A DNA stretch of 64,000 nt from Chondrus crispus (lineage: Eukaryota; Rhodophyta; Florideophyceae; Gigartinales; Gigartinaceae). Location: the NCBI RefSeq assembly GCF_000350225.1, contig NW_005178992.1, positions 432,733 to 496,732 of the forward strand, given 5' to 3'. How positions within the stretch are numbered: the stretch's first letter is position 1; every line of letters starts with the position of its first letter. The translations under genes and the position numbers were made by a program. The notes below the pieces were generated by a model. The model was not told the DNA's origin and ran no database searches. It worked only from the letters and a program-made list of their open reading frames with translations. Shown here piece by piece: positions 54,957-64,000 of the stretch.

Positions 54957-55370
54957 GGGAGCGCAGGCAGAATTGGGGCGAAGTACGGTAGTCTTTGAAG
55001 CGGAGCGGCAGGATACAGTTGTGGGACGGAGCGGGGCTCGTAACTTGAAGACGCAGATGAGTCTAGGTGGAGAGCGCGATCAGGATTTGGGCGAGGTACA
55101 GGTGGCTGTGAAGCGGAGCGGCAGGATCCAGTTGCAGGACGGAACGTGCAGATGTAGCTGCGTCTAGCTGGCGGAGCGCGGGCAGGATTCGGGTGAGGTA
55201 CAGGTGGCTGTGAAGGGGAGCGACAGGATCCAGGTGCAAGAAGGAGCGAGGCTTGGAATCTGCAGACGCAGGTGGTGGAGCACAGGCAGGATTTGGGCGA
55301 GGGACGGGTGGCTGTGAAGGGGAGCAGCAGGATCCAGGTGCACGAAAGAACCGAGCTGAGAACAGACAGG
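54957..55370. repeat. Degenerate ~105-bp tandem repeat
   Basis: Four diverged copies of a unit of the form ggagcgc(g)ggcaggatt...ggtggctgtgaag(g/c)ggagcg...caggatcca, starting near 54957, 55069, 55174 and 55278. They lie inside the Mutator-like element, 5' of its transposase. The Pro/Ser-rich ORFs on both strands here arise from the repeat. Confidence 0.8.
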
Positions 55371-55489
55371 AATCCAGGAGCGGGAACGGTGCTAAGCCGA
55401 GGCGCAGGGTACGGTCGAAGGTCGAGGTGTGCGACGATCACCTCGATTGTAGTATAATGACCGGCGCGAGCGCGCGGAGGTCATCGGAC

Positions 55490-55720
55490 GGCCGTATACG
55501 GTATACACGTGGGCGGCTGTGCCCACGTGTAGCGAGCGCGTGCGCATGCCGAGCGGTCGTAATCTGGCGTACGTGTACAGTAGTGCACGTGTCGTCCGAG
55601 CGGTAGTCTACGCGTGTTACGTGTGCGCGTTAGCACACGTGTCGTCCGTGCGGTAGTCTGTAAGCAACACGCGTGTACAGTAGTGCACACGTGTAGTAGC
55701 AGCGTCCGTGCGGTAGTAGC
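55490..55720. repeat. CACGTG-rich stretch with gcggtagt repeats
   Basis: cacgtgt words alternate with cgtccgtgcggtagtctg-like words several times. The CACGTG palindrome is shared with the 26-bp array at 4197-4316, although the units differ. From 55740 to 56100 nothing else was recognised apart from a small gggggcaagctcgccccc palindrome near 55859. Confidence 0.6.
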
Positions 55721-56462
55721 AATTATGGCGCTAGTTTTTTAATCGTGTACAGTACCCGGCACGCACTAGGCGGCAGGTACTGTACTACTGTACTGGGACA
55801 GGTGTCCGAGGCGACCCCCTGCGGGGTTAAGACCTGGCACCCGTCCCCACCAGTAAACGGGGGCAAGCTCGCCCCCGTCCCTTTTGCGCCTACGTACGTC
55901 CGTTTCGGTTGTCTATCGCGCGCGCTGGCTTCTGACCCGTTACCGGTTGCTCCCGTTCACGCACCACGGGGCCACTGCGCGTAACCGGCCAGTGAGCCAC
56001 TCCCTTTTCGCGAGCTCGTCCGATCGGTTCAATTGGCGCGTCGCTTCCGCGCCGCGTGCTCCCTCGCTAAAGCCTCCGCCTCTCACCCAACCCAGGGCGG
56101 AAAGGAGTTATCCCACACCGATCACCGGTGGCGGAATTACCGTACCAATGACGTGGATCGGGGCGCTTGTATGTGTTTGCCGGACCGTTGTGTCTCACTG
56201 AGGTCCTGATCTACGCTGCAATTGCGCGCCGTTGTGCGCAATCAATTTCATGCGAAACTTTGGTCGAAATGTGGGAATTGTTTTCCTTCGAGGGAAGGAA
56301 TAATGACTCTCATGTCACATGTAGCAATCAGGAACTCACAGCAGCAATTTTGCGAGGCGAGAGGCCTTGTTGGTCACCAAACAAATAAATAATCGTTCTC
56401 ACATGCTTCATCAGATCTTTTCTCAAAATAAACAGCCAGTAGCATTCGCAAGAGTGGTAGCA

Positions 56463-56520
56463 ACTACAGTAATCCCTCGGTATAAGCAACCCTCGCATAA
56501 GCAATCTCGCGTTATATGCA
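56463..56520. repeat. Pogo/Tigger-like terminal motif
   Basis: acagtaatccctcggtataa followed by cgcataagcaatctcgcgttat resembles the cagtnatccctcg... ends of pogo/Tigger-type Tc1-mariner elements. No partner end or transposase was seen. The region 56290-57290 has no supportable gene. Confidence 0.35.
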
Positions 56521-57292
56521 ACAAAATCACATCCACCATGCTCGTAAAGGGGGGGTTCGAGAAATATTGGACACGAACACAAACTATTGAACAACTAAAA
56601 TAATGATCAAATTTAACTAAATAATAGGATTTTGAGCATTTTTTCTGTCGTGCATCAACGTTTCTCCTCATGAAACATTAAAGTAACAAAAAACGCCGTG
56701 GATAAAAGTAAAAATAGATCTTATAGATCGCTTCAGCGCGGTTTAATTCATTTTGGCATACAGTTTCAAAAAGAACCGCTCATAGCGACCCCCACCAGAA
56801 CAAGTGCGCCCTTTTCATTTCAACTACCTAACCTCATCTCAGTCCCCTGGACCCTCTCAGAAGGCTTTACGTGGGATAAAACCATACTCAAGGGATTTGT
56901 TTATGAAAGATACGTTAACACACGGACCACTATAGTGCATTTCATACATCTCTCTTAGATTTACATGACAACTTGGAAGCTATTCAACTATCCACATATA
57001 AGGTCGCTAAGAGATCTCTGAGCGAGCTTCAATTTAATCGTGTTTTATTGGTTCATAACATATGCCTCTCTGAGAGTTTCCAGCTGTAAGATAGGAATAT
57101 TTTAAAAAATGATTAAAACTCACAAGGATGTCTGCTTGTAAGCATATGCTTGTGGTATACCACATGTGGTTTGTCACAATTGTACAAGTATCAGTCCTTC
57201 TTTTTGAAGAACCTCATTCGCTAACGGTGAAGCACACGTAATAGGTGAATCATAAACATCCATTTCTCATGTGATATTATTTTTAAATTTTA

Positions 57293-57327
57293 ACGAAGAA
57301 TGGTATACAGTGTATACCATTCTTCGT
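57293..57327. repeat. Hairpin with 16-bp arms
   Basis: acgaagaatggtatac, loop agt, then the exact reverse complement. It lies about 280 bp upstream of the MFSD6-like gene. Confidence 0.95.
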
Positions 57328-57604
57328 ATGGGTGTTGTCACAACACGTAGGACGGGGTCCGTCCCCACGTCTGTAGACCCATCGTAGAAAATATCATACA
57401 GTATACACAGTATAAGTATCAATTGGGGAGGCACTGACCAGCCAGTTAGGTAAAGCTTTACCACTCCTAGCATCTACTCTTTTACAGCTAAGGTAGCGTC
57501 TACCGTCCCAAAAACCAACTCCTATTCATTGCACGACAAAGAATATCTTAACTTCATTTGTTTTGTGCTTGCACTCTCCATTCAACTTCACAAATCATGA
57601 CAGC

Positions 57605-58996
57605 ATGAGGCCCCGCTATTTGCTCTTCTCACTTGGTGCCGCAAGTGCAGTGCCAGGTCGCTTCAAGGCCATATTCTACCAAGCTCACAGCCAAACGCCG
57701 ACTCAAATAGGTTTCCTCATCGCAATTGAGATCATCATCGCATTGCCTGCCGCTCTTTTCTTTAGTCAAATCGCTGATCGCGCCCGCTCACGAGAAAACG
57801 TTATCTATGCCTTACAAGCAATTTCCCTAATTGTCTTCTTGTCACAGTTACCGGCACTTAGCTCACTGCACATGTTATCGCAGCAAATATCATTTTCAGT
57901 TTTGACTTGCACAGCAGTTCTCCTCGGTATATTTCACGGGCCGCTGTTTGCCATTGTATACGGCATCTCCATTGCTCATCTTCGCAGTCGACATGGTGAA
58001 GACGGTTCGTCCCAGTTTGGCAAGGAGCGTGTTTGGGGATCTTTCAGCTGGGGAGTTCATTCTTTTCTACTTGGCGCTCTCATCGATATCCCTAGCATCG
58101 GTATGTATCCAGTTTATGTTCTATTCGTCTTACTATCACTACTTTTCGTTGCCGTCGTGTATTCCTTTCAAGAGAAAAGGCTCCGCATTGAAACTCATTA
58201 CTTACTACATCATGATGATGACGGAAAAGATGTAACGTATCAAGACTATGCTGCGATTAAAACTGAGCAAACAGACTTGGAAGGAAAGAAAATTGTGCAG
58301 CTGGACGCGTCTGCGAAAGACATAATGCCAAATGATGGGGATGGAACCGAGATCGTGAATAATGATACGGATCAGAAGACGGATGGGACCCAAACTGGCA
58401 TAGCCTCAATCATTGCCGTTGCCCGTGCTATGATTTGTAACGGTGGTTATGAGGATGTTCTTTTCATCATTATATACTTTTGTCTTTCGATCGGCATGGC
58501 AGTCGTGGAAAATCTTTTGTTACTTGTCCTTGTCAATGACCTGGGTGCAACAAACACTTTGTGTGGTTCATCTGTGCTCATCATGACGATTTTCGAGCTC
58601 CCAGTGTACTCGGCAATGCCCACTTTGTTGAAGGATTACGGACTACAAAAATTGATGCTTGTTGCGGCCGCAGCGTATGTAGTGCGAGTGGTCTGGTACA
58701 CGATTGCACCTGTGGCATGGGCCGTTTTGCTGGTTGAACCGTTACATGGCGTGACGTTTGCAATAGTGGACGCTGCTTCTGTCGAGTACGCCGCACTTAG
58801 GACGCTGGGAGGCGACGAGGCTACCGCTCAATCGGTGTTTATGGCCATCAGGGCGGCAGGGCTTGCAGTGGGAACAATTATGGGTGGAATGATTATGGAT
58901 ATGTTTGGAGCAAAAGTTATGTACCTTTCCTGTGCTGCCCTCATTACAATCGCTTCTATTTCATATGCAATCGTTATACCCCTTAGTAATAGATAA
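57605..58996 (+). CDS. MFSD6-like major facilitator transporter
   Basis: Start chosen at ATG 57605 (MRPRYLLFSLGAASAVPGRF), giving about 463 residues; the frame is open from 57563 without an earlier ATG. Around twelve hydrophobic segments are visible in two halves with an acidic loop between (about residues 200-270). Family landmarks are RVWGSFSWGVHSFLLGALID after the fifth segment, LLVEPLHGVTFAIVDAASVEYA, and in the last segments GLAVGTIMGGMIMDMFG. These fit the MFS_1-like/MFSD6 group. It is an integral membrane transporter; the substrate is unknown. Neighbours on both sides are on the opposite strand. No intron is evident. Confidence 0.75.
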   Translation: MRPRYLLFSLGAASAVPGRFKAIFYQAHSQTPTQIGFLIAIEIIIALPAALFFSQIADRARSRENVIYALQAISLIVFLSQLPALSSLHMLSQQISFSVLTCTAVLLGIFHGPLFAIVYGISIAHLRSRHGEDGSSQFGKERVWGSFSWGVHSFLLGALIDIPSIGMYPVYVLFVLLSLLFVAVVYSFQEKRLRIETHYLLHHDDDGKDVTYQDYAAIKTEQTDLEGKKIVQLDASAKDIMPNDGDGTEIVNNDTDQKTDGTQTGIASIIAVARAMICNGGYEDVLFIIIYFCLSIGMAVVENLLLLVLVNDLGATNTLCGSSVLIMTIFELPVYSAMPTLLKDYGLQKLMLVAAAAYVVRVVWYTIAPVAWAVLLVEPLHGVTFAIVDAASVEYAALRTLGGDEATAQSVFMAIRAAGLAVGTIMGGMIMDMFGAKVMYLSCAALITIASISYAIVIPLSNR

Positions 58997-59180
58997 TGGA
59001 GCTACCTGTGTGTGATACAACAAACAACTCAGCTATTTTATTTTTGCTCCTGTATAACCGCACCACTGTTTGCTGCTTACTTGCACAAGTACACTCTTGT
59101 CTTTCAACTACTGTAGTGATTAGGAATTGACGATCGGACAGATCACTTGCTAACTTTATCGCCTGGTAATATCAAACGTA

Positions 59181-60248
59181 TCAAATGACCGATTTGGAAC
59201 GTTGATACAAATCCACAATTAAGATCCCATCACGCAACTCTAACTTGAAAGCCGGGTCATCTGACCATTTGCTGAGGATTTTAGAACGAAGCTCCCTGGG
59301 AATGTAGTCCATTGTTTTAATCCTGTCTTGAAGGTTGACAAAGTTGTGAACTCCGAAAACTTGCAAAGGAAGTGGTGATTGATAACTATCAGCCGAAATT
59401 CGAATATCAGAGTTCGCGTCGTGAATCACATCAACTCCATTGATATGTCGAGTTGCGACTCTGTCTGAATAGAACGTCAAAGCAAAATGAAAGTAAAGTA
59501 CATACTCGCTCGCACCATTCCAGATGGATATATCGACTTGTTCAACAAAAGCTTTCCAGAACGGCAATCGATGGTATTTTTCGGTTCTACGCATCATGTC
59601 TTCAACTATTTGACGAGCGTGGAATTGATGATGATGCATGCCACTGAATACGTTGACGAGCTTCCATCCTGGGACCAATCGTCTGGCATGATCGATGTGA
59701 CTGTGCTTCGTCTGATCAATGGCTCCGTATTCCTCTAGTGAACTAACTTCACAGAGCCAGTTGAAGGGGTATCCAAAAGCAAGTAAACCCTGACCATGTT
59801 GGTTTATAAAAGCCATCGAAGATGTGATTGTGAAATCGGCGTCGTGAATGAGCAGACGGGGAAGCACGCCTGGAAGGACACGGAACGAGTAAAGTTTGAG
59901 AAGTTGTTGGTAGTACCAGCTGGCATGATTGTACTTTGAGCCGTTTTTGAGAAGGATGTCGCGAATCTCAACAATTGAAAACGGATATTTGTTCTCATTG
60001 ATGAAAACAATTTCGGGATTGACGCTGGGAATGAGCTTCAAGAGCAGCGACTTGCGGCTTGCGAGCGATTCCTGGATCACAACATACACACGGCGAATGG
60101 GCGTTGCTGAGTTACAAAGCAGACCTAAGACGGCTTGGCGGAGGAAAGGTAGGTCCTTTTCGGCAAGGGGTATCATCACATCGATCAGTGCTGATTGCTT
60201 GTGATCATTTTCCTGATCCGCTTCCCTCCTCGAGTATTCCGTTTGCAT
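59181..60248 (-). CDS. DUF6492-like glycosyltransferase-type protein
   Basis: 355 codons from ATG. The landmarks are DVMIPLAEKDLPFLRQAVLG at the start (nucleotide-sugar-binding-like), WYYQQLLKLYSFRV near 123, LLIHDADFTI near 145 (DxD-like, metal), VFSGMHHHQFHARQIVEDM near 208, and SEYVLYFHFAL near 256. This order matches the DUF6492 group, thought to be glycosyltransferases. No signal peptide is seen. The acceptor and sugar are unknown. The gene is intronless and intact. Confidence 0.7.
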   Translation of the reverse strand: MQTEYSRREADQENDHKQSALIDVMIPLAEKDLPFLRQAVLGLLCNSATPIRRVYVVIQESLASRKSLLLKLIPSVNPEIVFINENKYPFSIVEIRDILLKNGSKYNHASWYYQQLLKLYSFRVLPGVLPRLLIHDADFTITSSMAFINQHGQGLLAFGYPFNWLCEVSSLEEYGAIDQTKHSHIDHARRLVPGWKLVNVFSGMHHHQFHARQIVEDMMRRTEKYHRLPFWKAFVEQVDISIWNGASEYVLYFHFALTFYSDRVATRHINGVDVIHDANSDIRISADSYQSPLPLQVFGVHNFVNLQDRIKTMDYIPRELRSKILSKWSDDPAFKLELRDGILIVDLYQRSKSVI

Positions 60249-60731
60249 TGTGTCGATCCAATAGTGACGGGATAGCTCGCTTCGTTTGTTGTTTGTTTGT
60301 TTCCCTTTTCTTTATATCCAGTTTGGGGGAAATTGTCTTCCCCGTAGCATTATAAATAAATCAAGGACGCTTAATGTCGTGTTGATGACATCATCAGGCG
60401 GAGCTTCGAATCTTGAACTGCTGCCAGCCGTCAATAACGAATAAGAAGCCGCAAAGCTACTCACGTTGACGCACCAATTTCCGATTATTGATGTAGTAGA
60501 TACATTGTAGTTTCAGGTTTCATTTCAATGGGAATACAGTGGAAGGGATTCTGAGACAGAACTATGGTAAATCGTAAATAGGCCTCTTTAAGTTAAAGAT
60601 GGATGGATAAGCAAGAGAGAGAATGCTCAACTTTCTCTGCAACTCTTAGGCGGTGTCTGGGCGTGCGACTGTATGACTCACCTTGGACAGCTATTAAATA
60701 AGAGGCAGACAGGAGGCAGAGCTTCGTCAAG

Positions 60732-60787
60732 ATAGCCTGGCAACTGTGTTCCTTCTCCCTGGAGAAGGAATACAGTTGCCAGGCTAT
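60732..60787. repeat. Hairpin with 27-bp arms
   Basis: atagcctggcaactgt at 60732-60747 and the following ttccttctcc pair with 60761-60787, with one mismatch and a two-base loop (ct). It lies in a gene-free region (60249-61709). That region also shows a small duplicated ccccaccggt motif at about 61557 and 61608. Confidence 0.95.
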
Positions 60788-61709
60788 ACGAAGAGTGAAT
60801 CACCAATCAAAACAACAACAAGTGCTCCTTTAAGCATACGTTACTACATCTTACCATTAATTGCGGATTTCCAAGAAATCACCGTTGCATTGCAGGAAAT
60901 GGCCTCAGAAACTGTGAATCGGATCCAGGGGTTCAATTCAAGCCTTTGAGATTTCAAAAGTATGGCTGATGTCCCAAGTATGGCTGATGTCCCAAGTAGT
61001 TCTGGAAGCAGTTAAACATTAACACTCAAAAAAGGTTCGATATTTCGACGCCGTCATACATGCTCCACCTTTTTCATTAGGCCTTTCTATCAATTTGCAC
61101 TTGGCTGCAAAAAGCCGTACTCAATACAGTAAGGGATGTCATGTAACAGATTGAGAGCTCAAATTCCAGAAATTATCTGAATCACGATAACCAACAAATG
61201 ACACTCATAGATGTGTTACACGTACCGAAAGCATAGGAATCACCGCAACTAGAACCGTTTTCAAAAAAACGCGGACAAACACAGAGAAGACACTGTGTTA
61301 GATAAAACGTTCAACTTTTACGTAATCCCTTACCATTCCTCGCCGCCATTCCCGAAACTCTTTCCCAATCTCGATATTTTTCTATGAATCCTCTCATCAC
61401 TCCCCAGGGCGATTGCATCCGTGAGTTTTCTCTCAGCCCCTGACTACCTTTAGGACGTACAACTTTAGTTGAGAGAACGATCAGATTTTAACGCAAATGC
61501 AACACAAATGCGCAATTGAAGGTCTATTTGCATGCGAGAAGTTGGATAGAGCATCCCCACCGGTTGAATCAAATACCAAAATTTGATGATTTGATGTCGA
61601 TTGAAATCCCCACCGGTGCAACCAAATCATCAAATTTTTGGTGTCGATCTAAAAATCGGAACCAAATATCAAGAATTTGGTTCGGATAGTCTCTGTTTGA
61701 TTACCCTTG

Positions 61710-62655
61710 ACAATCCAGTTGTGCACGTTCTATTGGTCGACCGAAACGGCTTCCCACCAAAAAGTGCATCGATGCGGTATTTGCCTCGAGATTACCAGTG
61801 TCTCCCGCCGATCCAGAATGCCCACTACGGCGTGCATGCTCTTCCCCCTTCCATCCCTCCAGAACGTTGACGGCCCCGCCATCCCTGAGCGCGTCCTTCC
61901 CCGCCCGGCTCTTACACAACAACAACACTTCCTCGACCAACCAGGCGCGAATCTCCGCCATCTCCTCCCGTCCCACCTCCTTTGACCTCCCCAAGCACAC
62001 TGCGACCGCCGCCGTACCCCCACCAACACATCATGGCACTCGTCCGCCATCGCGCAGTTCCGCACCCAGCTCGCCCCCGCCAGCCTCTTCTCTGCCTCCC
62101 CCGCCTCCAGCAATCTCAGCAACCTCGTCAACAGCTGTCTCTCCGCCTGCCTTCCCTCGACCAACAGGACGTCCCTCCCCTCCTGGCTCGCGCACGCATT
62201 CGACAGCCGCAGCACATTCGGAATACTCGGTACCCTCTCCACGAGCACGAGTAGCGTGCGCCTCTCCCGAAACCCGTCCGCGCCCTCCGCTTCGTCCACG
62301 CCCGGCGCGAAGCGCGTCAGGTTGGACAGCAGCGCCGCGTGCAGCGCGACGACGTCCGCGTCCAGGACCACCTGCGCTGCGAGCCGCACCGCGTCCGCGT
62401 GCGTCAGAGCCGCCGGCTCCTCGTCCTCCGACAGGTTCACAAGCGCAGACAGTGCTAGAGCAGTGCGATTCGCTGCTCAGCAGCAGCAGCAGCCGCAGGA
62501 GAACGTCGCTCGCGGCTGTCGAGCCAATCATCCGCCGCAGCACCGCTGCCGCCGGCGCGTATGTTCTCTCCGGGATCGCGCTGCTCGCGGTCGCGTGGGG
62601 AGCGCGTGCTGTCCGTGAGCAGGGAGGACAGCGCCGGCAGTCTGTCTTTGTCCAC
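61710..62655 (-). pseudogene. HGH1-like armadillo-type protein, frame-broken
   Basis: Fragments in three minus frames line up with HGH1-family order. First LPALSSLLTDSTRS near 62640. Then ALVNLSEDEEPAAL and ALHAALLSNLTRFAPG (62440-62320), and GASWVRNCAMADECHDVLVG (about 62080-62020). Finally AEIRAWLVEEVLLLCKSRAG and KDALRDGGAVNVLEGWKGEE (61960-61840). HGH1 proteins act with chaperonin in folding of elongation factor 2. Frame changes occur near a (CTG)n run at about 62480 and near 62010. Either the gene is decayed or it has unresolved introns. The large plus-strand ORF over the same DNA is only its GC-rich antisense. Confidence 0.5.
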
Positions 62656-62757
62656 GGTGGAGGTGAGAGGGAAGGAGTGCAGACAGAGTGGCGAGGGAGA
62701 AGGTCGCGGGATGGGTTTCGAGTGAGCGTGCGACTACGACTTGATTGCCAGTCCTAA

Positions 62758-63355
62758 CAGGCGCTTTTCTTTTCTTTTGTTTTCCTTCAACCAGTTGCGG
62801 TCACGCTATTGGCCGGATCATTTCATTAAATTAATCGCACGCCACAACGAATGCTACACAGAACCACTGTAATGCTTGGTAATTCTGCGAACTGGTCGAA
62901 ATCCATTGGCTAAAGGAAGTACCAATCCACACCCAGTCCATATGCACACTACTAAAATTCCATGGACTCGATGCGGTGCAGTGGCACTTGCAGTACAATG
63001 AAAGGGTGGAATTAAATCCAAATACGAGCACATGCAGATCAAAACATTAGTTCTCTCAACATTACAAACCAGACACAGTACCTTCTCCCGCCATTTTATG
63101 TGCACAACTCGGCCCTCCCCCGCCTCGACGCCCACGTGAAATTTGCGACAGTCGTTTGCTAGCATTTTACACTCTGTTTAGGAAACGGAGCACCACCGGA
63201 CGGCAGAAGGGTACCTAGAGTTCAGCACCCAGAGTTCAGCTTTTTGAAATCAAATGCCTCCTTGGCATCGATCATGAAATGGAGAGAAGCCGGGGAGGCT
63301 GCTCTCTAGTTCATGATCGATGATGAAGTGGCTTCGCCGAAATCCCTTTCCTGTG
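62758..63355. other. Gene-free stretch
   Basis: About 600 bases. A small inverted pair, tcgatcatgaa at 63268-63278 and ttcatgatcga at 63310-63320, is present. Nothing else was supported. Confidence 0.4.
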
Positions 63356-63530
63356 AACCACCCCGCCCTCGCTCCCTCCCCCCCAAATAAGACCACGTCC
63401 CCTCCTCCCCGCCACCCCCCTTCCCCTCAATATCCCCACGTCCCCTCCCCGCCACCCCCCCTTGCCCCCCAAAATCCCCACGTCCCCTCCTCCCCGCCAC
63501 CCCTACGTCGCGCCCCACCACCACGTCCCA
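63356..63530. repeat. C-rich minisatellite
   Basis: Degenerate copies of ccacgtcccctcctccccgc and cacccccc, with C runs of five to seven. The minus strand is G-run rich and could form G-quadruplexes. Pro-rich ORFs through it are artefacts. Confidence 0.8.
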
Positions 63531-63793
63531 TCACCATCTTCCTCACCTCAGTACCGTGACCAACACACATCCTCCGACATGCTATTGTCCCCGCCACTGC
63601 GTCATCCTCCTAACATCGACACCGACACAGTCTCTCCCCGCACCCTCCATCCCTTCCATATCTTTCGTTTCATATCTCAATCCAGCCCAGTTTTGGTCAT
63701 GCACATCGAGGGACCTCATTATAGCAACACGTCGTCCAGCTTTGCTTTTGTCGAGCTACAGGGAGTCAGGGCTTTTCTTAACTCGGCTGCGCG

Positions 63794-63822
63794 GCGTGCG
63801 TGCGTGCGTGCGTGCGTGCGTG
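63794..63822. repeat. (TGCG)n microsatellite
   Basis: About seven tandem tgcg units. The last 180 bases of the window hold no supportable gene. Confidence 0.95.
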
Positions 63823-64000
63823 GGGAAGTAACCTTACAGTCTTTAATCTTGTACAGTGTAGTGTTGAGGGGGTGACGCGGTCAAATTTGCTGAGGCACCC
63901 ATCCGATTGAGAAATATTTGTAGGGATCGTATGGGTGACGTCTTCAATCTTAATGCTGCATTAATTTTTAAACTTTTGTCAGGCTCCGTGCTTCCTGCGG

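Larger units (their letters stand above)
51808..56279. mobile_element. Mutator-like element with 9-bp target duplication
   Basis: 4,472 bp. Terminal inverted repeats of about 168 bp (51808-51975 and 56112-56279) start aat(a/t)cccacatttcgacc. The flanks carry a perfect 9-bp duplication, gttttcctt at 51799-51807 and 56280-56288, the size typical for Mutator-like elements. The transposase gene is on the minus strand. It lies about 200 bp upstream of the MFS gene start, so it may influence that promoter. Confidence 0.95.

Noticed and set aside
54749..55441. 230-codon Pro/Ser-rich minus-strand ORF
   Set aside because: Translation of a degenerate ~105-bp tandem repeat; no start or domain.
61798..62757. 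319-codon Pro/Ser/Ala-rich plus-strand ORF
   Set aside because: Antisense of GC-rich HGH1-like sequence; low-complexity composition.
63320..63875. Pro/Ser-rich ORFs at the right end
   Set aside because: Translation of the C-rich minisatellite and TGCG microsatellite.

Overview
This window looks like a repeat-rich stretch of a eukaryotic nuclear genome. The evidence is spliceosomal introns of 60-80 nt with GT-AG ends, LTR retrotransposons of the Ty3/gypsy type, CACTA/Plavaka-type and Mutator-like DNA transposons, and host proteins of eukaryotic families (anoctamin, MFSD6-like and other MFS transporters, an HGH1-like protein). Compact genes with few short introns would fit a red alga or another alga/protist, but I cannot place the organism from the sequence alone. 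Two runs of N (8046-8050 and 45787-45830) mark assembly gaps.

Layout. 1-2.8 kb: the end of an unrecognised minus-strand gene and small repeats. 2.8-6.8 kb: a 3'-truncated gypsy-like element with a C2H2 zinc-finger ORF, gag and protease. 7.4-25.3 kb: an unusual cargo-rich DNA transposon. Its CACTA-like transposase (20727-24532, minus) stands next to a beta-class DNA methyltransferase with a SET-like tail (17643-20654, plus). Running the other way are a ParB-like/DGQHR protein and a 2OG-Fe(II) dioxygenase-like protein (12278-16053, minus). The two cargo arms diverge from a near-perfect 481-bp inverted repeat with a 610-bp spacer. Two further unrecognised genes (7400-9585 plus, 9679-11175 minus) lie on the left side. 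No terminal inverted repeats were found, so the element's limits are inferred. 26.3-27.7 kb: a gypsy integrase relic.

28.8-51.6 kb is a nest of three layers. The host gene is a minus-strand MFS transporter (exons 51600-50041, last exon 28870-28794). A gypsy element (28876-49976, 495-bp LTRs, 5-bp target duplication CTGCA) sits exactly on the 3' splice site of what was a 64-nt intron. A 14,840-bp Plavaka-like DNA transposon (29021-43860, imperfect terminal inverted repeats, TA duplication) is inserted inside the 5' LTR of that gypsy element. It carries its transposase, an unknown coiled-coil protein, a 5'-truncated anoctamin gene and a decayed Sel1-repeat gene.

51.8-56.3 kb is a Mutator-like element with ~168-bp terminal repeats and a perfect 9-bp target duplication. 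57.6-64 kb is calmer host sequence: an MFSD6-like transporter, a DUF6492-like glycosyltransferase-type protein, a decayed HGH1-like gene, hairpins and low-complexity DNA.

Two patterns cut across the elements. Many transposon ORFs continue in the same frame across one stop codon, and nearly all of these stops could come from a single C-to-T change. Four ORF junctions need a -1 shift at a 5-nt homopolymer. They could reflect decay, sequencing undercalls or recoding.
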